From JAKSUT01 sp045616505 (GTDB lineage Bacteria > Cyanobacteriota > Vampirovibrionia > Gastranaerophilales > Gastranaerophilaceae): 12,480 nt of DNA. Below, one piece after another: positions 7,887 through 12,480 of this stretch (positions are counted from its first letter, which is position 1; each line of letters starts with the position of its first letter). The notes below the pieces were generated by a model. That model ran no database searches. It was not told the origin of the DNA and worked only from the letters and a program-made list of their open reading frames with translations. Location of the stretch: positions 1 to 12,480 of the forward strand of contig JAZLGV010000065.1 of the NCBI GenBank assembly GCA_045616505.1. Direction: 5' to 3'. The translations under genes were made by a program, and so were the position numbers.

Positions 7887-8267
7887 CTATCCTTTATGTG
7901 CCATGAAGTCTTTCCAATAAGAATTAATATTGTTTAAAAGTTCTTCTGGTTCTGTATCTTTTCTTATGAAATAATTATAACCCATATCAAGCAATTCTGC
8001 TTTTATAACAGATGCTGTTGATATAGTAAGGATTATAACACAAACATCCCTAAATGTTTTTCCGTATTCTCTTAAAAACTCATTACCTTTTAAATTTGGC
8101 ATATTAATGTCAAGGATAAGTATATTAGCATTTGCATCTTTTAGTGTTTCAAAAAGGTTTTCTCCATTGCTAACTTCTGCTACGATTTCGTGTCCAGCGT
8201 GTTCTAACAAGCCTTTCAGGTAAAATCTAACAAATTCTTCATCATCAGCTATAACTATTTTTGCCAT
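7887..8267 (-). CDS. Single-domain response regulator (CheY-like receiver)
   Basis: The protein is a lone receiver domain of 126 residues when started at the ATG at 8267. This start has AGAGGA 7 nt upstream and gives the usual M-x-K-I-V-I-A-D-D-E opening. A longer reading from 8327 would add 20 residues that overlap the promoter and is rejected. Receiver residues are intact: acidic pair Asp8/Asp9, phospho-acceptor Asp53 (ILILDINMP), Thr81 and Lys103 (FIRKD). No output domain follows, so it must act by protein interaction or as a phosphorelay carrier. It sits 15 nt before the MshEN-like gene, its likely partner, and about 150 bp after the Hpt gene of the neighbouring kinase unit. It may be a second target of that relay. 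Confidence 0.9.
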   Translation of the reverse strand: MAKIVIADDEEFVRFYLKGLLEHAGHEIVAEVSNGENLFETLKDANANILILDINMPNLKGNEFLREYGKTFRDVCVIILTISTASVIKAELLDMGYNYFIRKDTEPEELLNNINSYWKDFMAHKG

Positions 8268-8297
8268 TTTATTCCTCTTTTGTGTTTTAACTTTTAC

Positions 8298-8327
8298 TAT
8301 ATAGTACCATTCAGCTTGTTTTTTCAA
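8298..8327 (-). promoter_or_regulatory. Promoter of the response regulator/MshEN-like unit
   Basis: Minus-strand TTGAAA (8322-8327), an 18-bp spacer and TATATA (8298-8303) give a start near 8290, about 23 nt before the ATG at 8267. The position matches the short leader with AGAGGA and supports the ATG at 8267 over the longer reading. Confidence 0.5.
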
Positions 8328-8351
8328 GCCTCATCGTTCTTTTCTTTTTCT

Positions 8352-8386
8352 AAAAAAATCAAAGATGCGCGAAAACAAAAACATCT
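8352..8386 (-). terminator. Weak hairpin with T-run after the Hpt gene
   Basis: On the minus strand AGATG (8382-8386) and CATCT (8363-8367) can pair around a 14-nt loop, followed by TTGA and seven T. With only 5 bp in the stem it is a weak candidate, so the kinase unit may partly read through into the next two genes. Confidence 0.3.
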
Positions 8387-8417
8387 ATTTTATAATATAC
8401 CCAATTTTAGGCTTTTT

Positions 8418-8732
8418 TTAACCTTCTTCTTTTTCAATTAACTCAATTATATGTGAAACCTTTTGGGTTAAAAGGTCTGAATCAAGTTGAGAAGGGGCTT
8501 CTTTAACTTTGTTTAAATAAAGTTCGCAGTCTGTTGCGTTTCCAGAAATTTCTTTTAATCCGTACATTCCACCAGTACCACTAATTTTGTGTACGATAGC
8601 TTTGATTTCAAGAGCCTTATCAAGGTCGATTGTTGCAGATATCTTTTCTTTTAAATTAGGTGCATCTTCTGCTTTTAGTTTTTTTAAGTATGCTACTTTT
8701 AGCATTTTCATTGTATCTTCAAGATTAGCCAT
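8418..8732 (-). CDS. Hpt (histidine phosphotransfer) domain protein
   Basis: The 104-residue protein is a single Hpt domain, which shuttles phosphate between receiver aspartates. The active-site helix reads AIVHKISGTGGMYGL, with His48 as the phospho-accepting histidine and the following K-x-S-G-x-x-G-x-x-G typical of the family. The flanking helices are charged and amphipathic, as in a four-helix bundle. Its ATG lies inside the end of the preceding regulator gene: the two frames share the 8 bases ATGGCTAA, so translation is probably coupled. Together with the hybrid kinase and CheY-like regulator it completes a His-Asp-His-Asp relay. There are no other domains. Confidence 0.88.
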   Translation of the reverse strand: MANLEDTMKMLKVAYLKKLKAEDAPNLKEKISATIDLDKALEIKAIVHKISGTGGMYGLKEISGNATDCELYLNKVKEAPSQLDSDLLTQKVSHIIELIEKEEG

Positions 8733-9111
8733 TAGTTCTGTCCCATATTTCCTTTATGTTTGTATATAACTGAATAGGGTCAAATGGTTTTGTAAGTACA
8801 TCTACAACACCAAGACTCTTTAACTCTTCAAGTTCGTGAACTTGAGCTTTGGCAGTCATGAATATTACAGGAATATCTTTTGTTGCTGGATTTTCTCTTA
8901 GTTTTTTAAGAGCTGTTGGTCCATCCATTTCTGGCATCATGACGTCAAGCATAATTAAGTCAGGCATAAAGTCTTCAACTTTGTCTAACAAATCTTTGCC
9001 GTTTTCTGCAAATGCAATTTGGCATGGAGATGTGGCTTCAATTGCGACCTGAACAATCATACGAATATCAGGTTCGTCTTCAGCATACATAATTTTGTTT
9101 AGTTCTTTCAT
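8725..9111 (-). CDS. CheY-like single-domain response regulator
   Basis: This 128-residue receiver domain has all key residues: acidic pair Glu11/Asp12 (YAEDEPD), phospho-acceptor Asp56 in IMLDVMMPEMDG, Thr86 in FMTAKA, and Lys108 in LTKPFDP. It has no DNA-binding or enzymatic output. The ATG starts a single nucleotide after the TAA of the hybrid kinase, and its end overlaps the Hpt gene by 8 bp, so the three genes form a tightly coupled operon. It is either the terminal receiver of the relay or a phosphate sink. The VMMPEMDG and TKPF motifs are strong family matches. Confidence 0.93.
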   Translation of the reverse strand: MKELNKIMYAEDEPDIRMIVQVAIEATSPCQIAFAENGKDLLDKVEDFMPDLIMLDVMMPEMDGPTALKKLRENPATKDIPVIFMTAKAQVHELEELKSLGVVDVLTKPFDPIQLYTNIKEIWDRTNG

Positions 9112-9112
9112 T

Positions 9113-12100
9113 TTACGTCTCTTTTTTCACCTTTTTTATCTTATCTACAAAATTTGTTACAGAAACATCTGTTTTCAACAATACGTTTGAAATAGAGTCT
9201 CTTAATGACTCTGGAAAATCTGAACCTGTAAACACAACTGTTTTTGCATTAGGTTGGAATTCTTTTGTAGCCTTAAATAGTTGTTCGCAAGTTCCGTCTG
9301 ATAATGTATAATCCAGAATTATAATGTCGTATTTACTTGTTTTTAGTTTTTCCATTGCATTTGCATTTGAAGCGGAAATATCTACAATGGCTTCTTCTTG
9401 AAGCATTGATTTTACTAATGCAGTTAATTCATAGTCATCTTCTGCGTATAAAATTTTTAGTTTGCCTTTGTTTTTTTCTATTGCGACAGCTTGTAAAATG
9501 TCTTGTAATTCCATTTTGTTTAATGTTTTTTCTATCCAAACAACATCTTTGTACTTAGATGTAACTTCTTTGTCTTCTTTTTTGATAGAAACAATTAAAA
9601 CAGGCATATTTTTGTATTTTTGTGTATTTTTAAGTTTTTCTAAAAGATGCAAACCATTGCCATCAGGAAGAATAATATCAAATGAACAAAGACCATATTT
9701 ATTGTCTTCTTCAAATAGCTTTCTTTCAGCTTCTTGTATTGTTTTTGCAATTGTGATGTTGTAGTCAAGTTCTTTTAGTGCTTGAGATAAAACTGCTGAT
9801 ACAGTGTCATTATCTTCTAGGACAAGAATGTTTCTACTTCCCTCAAATGGTTTAACAATTGGAAATTCTACATAAAAAGTAGTTGTTTCACCAACAGTTG
9901 AACGGTAATCAATGTGTCCGTCCATGTGTTCTGTTAAGAATTTACACAAGTTCAAACCTAAACCAGTACCTTTTTTCTTTTTGTTGATAGAGTTTGCAAC
10001 TTGATAGAAACTATCGAAAACTTTTTTACCAATATCTTCAGGAATACCTTCACCTTGGTTTGTGATAGATATTCTTGCATTATTACCTACTGTTTCTGCA
10101 TCAATAATGATATCTGTGTTGCTTGTTGCGTGTTTTGCCGCATTTGAAAGTAGATTTGTCAAAATTTGATTAAATCTTCCACTATCAACATTGATTTTTA
10201 CATCGAAAATCTTGTTTCCTGCTTTAATTTTTACGTTATTTTGACCTGCATAATTTTCATTTAACTTGATAGCGTCATCAACAAGTGTTTGCACATCGTA
10301 TTCTTTGAATTGGAAATCCATTTTTCCAGCTTTGATTTTTTCAATATCCAACATATCGTTGATAATAGTGTTTAATCTTGTGATGTTGCTTGTTGCGATA
10401 TTTAATAGGTTTTGAGCATTGTCAGGTATATCGCATAACATTCCACTTGAAAGCAAACCAATTGCACCTTTTATTGATGTTAAAGGTGTTCTTAATTCGT
10501 GTGAAACAATAGAAATGAAGTTGTTTTTTAATATTTCAAGTTCTTTTTCTTTTGAAATATCTCTTATAATCATTATGTATTTTTCACTGTTATCAATTGT
10601 ACATTTGCTGCAATTGATGTTGATTACAATGTTTTTTCCACTTCTGTGCAAAGCCAAATATTCTTGTTTTGGTGCAACTCTAAGAGGTTTTAAGTTAAAT
10701 CTTACAAGGAAATCTTGGAATGGTTTTCCGAGATATGTTGATTTATCGTATCCAAGAATTTCTGTACCCATTTTGTTTACGTATTCAATTCTTTTCTTGT
10801 TATCTGTAACAAAAACGGCATCGCTTATGTTTTCAATAACTGTTTCAATATATTTGTTTTGGTTGTTTATTGCATCAATGTTATGTACAAAACAACTTTG
10901 AGATACGTCTTTGCCTTGACAAATAGCGATAGCTAAATCTGTACAAGTTTTGTATCCGCAACTAGAACAGTTGATATTTCTTGTTTCTTTTGTGAGTTTT
11001 CCAACGCTTTCAAAAGCTTTTTCAATATCTTTTGAATCAGGAATTTCTGTCTTAAATTCGGCACTTAAATCTTCGTATTTAACTGAAAAATCTTTTTCGT
11101 TAAGTTTTTCGTCAAAATATTTTAGTGTTTCTTCAAGTGTCGCTTCTCTTATATCTTCAACAACTTCTTCCTTTGGAGGGGTTTTAAAATTGTTGTAATC
11201 ATTTTGTCTTGTATGTATGTTGTTACAATATCCTTTACAACTTACGATGTTATAAAGGTCATATTTATTTTTGTTTTCATAGTCTTTTGTTAAAATTTTT
11301 ATATAATCAAAAATATGTACTTTATCTTTGATTTGTTTGATTTTGTAATCAGGGAAATATTCTGTAATATTTTCAATTAAAGTTCTTGTGTTGTTGAAAT
11401 GTTTTCCGTTTTCAGTTTCAATTTCATCAAATTCACGTTCCTCATAGTCATTTATGCTAATATTGTTTTCTTTTAGGTATTCATAAAGTTTTTGAACGGT
11501 TATGTTGTAATCAATTGAATCATCTCTTTTAAAGTGTTTTGTGTTAGCAATACAATGAGATAAAACTGCAATTTTATAATCTTTTTTGTCAGTGTATTTT
11601 TTAAGATAAATAGCACTGCAACTGATTGGGCCGTTAACAGGCACAAGATGTGGAATTAGACTACTGTGATATCTTTGTATTAAATTAACGATATTTCCGC
11701 AAGTATGTGAAATGAAAAACTTATCTCTACCTTGTTTCTTTAAAAAGTTTATATATTTCCAAGATGCGATATTTGTACCGAATGATGCATCATAAATGTA
11801 TTTGATTCCGAGAGAATCTAAGAAACCTAAAACTTTTTTATAATTTTTAAATTTTTGAGTAAGACTTTCAGGTGTTACTAAAAAGATTATATCTTTTTGA
11901 GTTTTTATGTCTTCTAAGAATTGCGTAAAATCGTCCTGATATTTTCTTACTTTGTTGTGACAAACAGTAATACATTTTCCACAACCGATACAACGTGTTG
12001 GGTCAATGTAAACTTTTCTTTTTCCATCTTCTAATTTTACATAGTTTGCAAATTCAACTGGACAATTTTTAATACAATTGTTGCAAGCTGTACATTTATC

Positions 12101-12127
12101 AATATCTGATATTATAAATTTATTCAT
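9113..12127 (-). CDS. Hybrid histidine kinase with ferredoxin, [FeFe]-hydrogenase-like, FeS, PAS and two receiver domains
   Basis: The 1004-residue soluble protein has, in order: a 2[4Fe-4S] ferredoxin domain (Cys12/15/18/22 and 46/49/52/56); an [FeFe]-hydrogenase large-subunit-like domain (about 65-310) with Cys143, Cys192, Cys297 and Cys301 at the H-cluster positions; a PF04060-type FeS domain (Cys387/390/395/412); a PAS domain (about 425-525); HisKA with phospho-accepting His543 (SHELRTPL); an ATPase domain (N-box NLLSNAAKH, GEGIP, GTGLGL); and two receivers (Asp817 with Glu771/Asp772, Ser847, Lys867; Asp939 with Glu896/Asp897/Asp898, Thr967, Lys985). The front half resembles sensory group C hydrogenases (HydS type). 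However, the motifs around the cluster read SHTCG, SHCIANTK and SCKGYCNN, so the residues needed for hydrogen catalysis are mostly gone. There is no membrane segment. It heads the operon with the CheY-like and Hpt genes. Redox or gas sensing is inferred. Confidence 0.92.
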   Translation of the reverse strand: MNKFIISDIDKCTACNNCIKNCPVEFANYVKLEDGKRKVYIDPTRCIGCGKCITVCHNKVRKYQDDFTQFLEDIKTQKDIIFLVTPESLTQKFKNYKKVLGFLDSLGIKYIYDASFGTNIASWKYINFLKKQGRDKFFISHTCGNIVNLIQRYHSSLIPHLVPVNGPISCSAIYLKKYTDKKDYKIAVLSHCIANTKHFKRDDSIDYNITVQKLYEYLKENNISINDYEEREFDEIETENGKHFNNTRTLIENITEYFPDYKIKQIKDKVHIFDYIKILTKDYENKNKYDLYNIVSCKGYCNNIHTRQNDYNNFKTPPKEEVVEDIREATLEETLKYFDEKLNEKDFSVKYEDLSAEFKTEIPDSKDIEKAFESVGKLTKETRNINCSSCGYKTCTDLAIAICQGKDVSQSCFVHNIDAINNQNKYIETVIENISDAVFVTDNKKRIEYVNKMGTEILGYDKSTYLGKPFQDFLVRFNLKPLRVAPKQEYLALHRSGKNIVININCSKCTIDNSEKYIMIIRDISKEKELEILKNNFISIVSHELRTPLTSIKGAIGLLSSGMLCDIPDNAQNLLNIATSNITRLNTIINDMLDIEKIKAGKMDFQFKEYDVQTLVDDAIKLNENYAGQNNVKIKAGNKIFDVKINVDSGRFNQILTNLLSNAAKHATSNTDIIIDAETVGNNARISITNQGEGIPEDIGKKVFDSFYQVANSINKKKKGTGLGLNLCKFLTEHMDGHIDYRSTVGETTTFYVEFPIVKPFEGSRNILVLEDNDTVSAVLSQALKELDYNITIAKTIQEAERKLFEEDNKYGLCSFDIILPDGNGLHLLEKLKNTQKYKNMPVLIVSIKKEDKEVTSKYKDVVWIEKTLNKMELQDILQAVAIEKNKGKLKILYAEDDYELTALVKSMLQEEAIVDISASNANAMEKLKTSKYDIIILDYTLSDGTCEQLFKATKEFQPNAKTVVFTGSDFPESLRDSISNVLLKTDVSVTNFVDKIKKVKKET

Positions 12128-12148
12128 GTATATCTCTTAAAACCAAAA

Positions 12149-12177
12149 CATATAATTTACTTATTTTATATTGACAC
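12149..12177 (-). promoter_or_regulatory. Tentative promoter of the hybrid kinase operon
   Basis: The minus strand shows GTGTCA (12172-12177), 17 bp, then TATATG (12149-12154), giving a start near 12142 and a leader of about 15 nt with AAGAGA before the ATG. Both boxes are imperfect, and an overlapping TATAAA further upstream is an alternative, so this is only a candidate. Confidence 0.3.
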
Positions 12178-12248
12178 ATTTTTCAAATAAAAACAATAGT
12201 TTTTTAAAAAATAATAAAAAAGTATGAGAAAAAATAAGTATTTTAAAG

Positions 12249-12276
12249 TTGAAAAAACTTGTAGATATTGTATAAT
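12249..12276 (+). promoter_or_regulatory. Promoter of the tmRNA gene
   Basis: Plus-strand TTGAAA (12249-12254), a 16-bp spacer and a perfect TATAAT (12271-12276). Transcription would start near 12283, leaving a 5' extension of about 28 nt before the mature tmRNA end at 12311. Such an extension would be removed by RNase P, as for other tmRNAs. The unit diverges from the hybrid kinase operon. Confidence 0.65.
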
Positions 12277-12310
12277 AGGTAATGTGAACTTTGAAAATAT
12301 TAATAAATAT

Positions 12311-12480
12311 GGGGACGCACTGGTTTTGACAGGATGTTCGGTTGAAATAGGTTGCGAGTCCGAGCGCTGTTCTCGGTTATCAACGAGCAAAAAAATAAGT
12401 GCTACAAATAACGTAGTTGACGCTAGAAGCGCATTCGCTAGATGCGAAGCTCTTGCTGCTTAATTTTAAGTAGTCGTCCT
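12311..12480 (+). ncRNA. ssrA: tmRNA (transfer-messenger RNA), 5' part, truncated at window end
   Basis: The sequence opens with GGGGACGCACTGGTTTTGACAGG, matching the conserved tmRNA 5' end (G-rich acceptor arm, then GGxTTxGACxGG). A CCGAG/CTCGG stem (12360-12364 with 12372-12376) follows, and its loop GCTGTT can pair with downstream AAC-G-AGC, as expected for pseudoknot 1. An A-rich run with AAATAAGT then precedes the resume codon GCT at 12401, matching the AAAAAATAGTC|GCA arrangement of E. coli. The tag frame ends in Ala-Ala and TAA at 12461-12463. tmRNA with SmpB rescues stalled ribosomes and marks the product for proteolysis. The 5' half is in the usual one-piece order. The rest, including the T-arm and CCA end, lies beyond the window. 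Confidence 0.93.
12401..12463 (+). other. ssrA: tmRNA proteolysis-tag reading frame
   Basis: From resume codon GCT the tag reads ATNNVVDARSAFARCEALAA followed by TAA. It keeps the NN(I/V)V, FAR and AL.AA elements of cyanobacterial tags, with extra residues (DARSA) between them. At 20 residues it is longer than most tags, and it contains a cysteine near the C-terminus. The terminal ALAA fits recognition by ClpXP-type proteases. Confidence 0.85.

Noticed and set aside
8268..8327. Upstream start adding 20 residues to the response regulator
   Set aside because: The extra codons cover the likely -35/-10 boxes, lack a ribosome site and precede a normal receiver start with AGAGGA.
9113..12127. Calling the large kinase a catalytic [FeFe] hydrogenase
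   Set aside because: The cluster cysteines remain, but the proton-transfer and second-sphere motifs of active hydrogenases are absent, and a full kinase module follows.
12166..12390. Minus-strand open frame of 74 codons
   Set aside because: It overlaps tmRNA antisense and AT-rich spacer, has low-complexity hydrophobic content and no ribosome site.
12224..12463. Plus-strand open frame of 79 codons ending with the tmRNA tag
   Set aside because: It runs through the tmRNA promoter and structured 5' region. Only its last 20 codons (the tag) are translated, and only by trans-translation.

Overview
This AT-rich window looks like a chromosome segment of a non-photosynthetic cyanobacterial relative of the Vampirovibrionia/Melainabacteria (Gastranaerophilales) type. 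Three things suggest this. A tmRNA at the right edge encodes a proteolysis tag (ATNNVVDARSAFARCEALAA) that shares the NN(I/V)V...FAR..AL.AA pattern of cyanobacterial tags as I remember them. An outer-membrane autotransporter implies a diderm envelope. A calpain-like protease with an EF-hand and a small PNIAFSQ-type membrane protein are also, from memory, typical of these gut lineages. The assignment is inference; there is no rRNA or ribosomal protein in view.

Layout: all six promoter-scale units carrying proteins read on the minus strand, and only the tmRNA reads on the plus strand. From left to right: (1) 1-3075, most of a large autotransporter whose C-terminal barrel end lies outside the window. 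It has a signal peptide, a Pmp-like GGAI/FxxN passenger and a 165-bp tandem repeat. (2) 3237-3962, an unrecognised multi-pass membrane protein behind a near-consensus promoter. (3) 4111-5655, an EF-hand plus calpain (C2) cysteine protease with an intact Cys/His/Asn triad. (4) 5756-5793, a strong hairpin terminator. (5) 5817-7358, an AGCS-family sodium:alanine/glycine symporter with its own promoter. (6) 7440-8267, a two-gene unit: a single-domain response regulator and a stand-alone domain resembling the N-terminal domain of type II/IV secretion ATPases. (7) 8418-12127, a three-gene unit with overlapping or 1-nt junctions: a 1004-residue hybrid histidine kinase with ferredoxin-like, [FeFe]-hydrogenase-like and FeS domains, then a CheY-like regulator and an Hpt protein. 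(8) 12311-12480+, the 5' part of tmRNA (ssrA).

The most striking part is 7440-12127. Together these five genes encode one kinase core, four receiver domains and one Hpt domain, enough for a complete His-Asp-His-Asp phosphorelay, but no DNA-binding output. The kinase input is an iron-sulfur array plus a degenerate H-cluster domain: all four cluster cysteines remain, but the catalytic surroundings of a hydrogenase are gone. The only non-phosphorelay partner is the secretion-ATPase-like domain. I infer a redox- or gas-responsive relay acting through protein-protein interaction, possibly on type IV pilus/secretion machinery. That output is a hypothesis.
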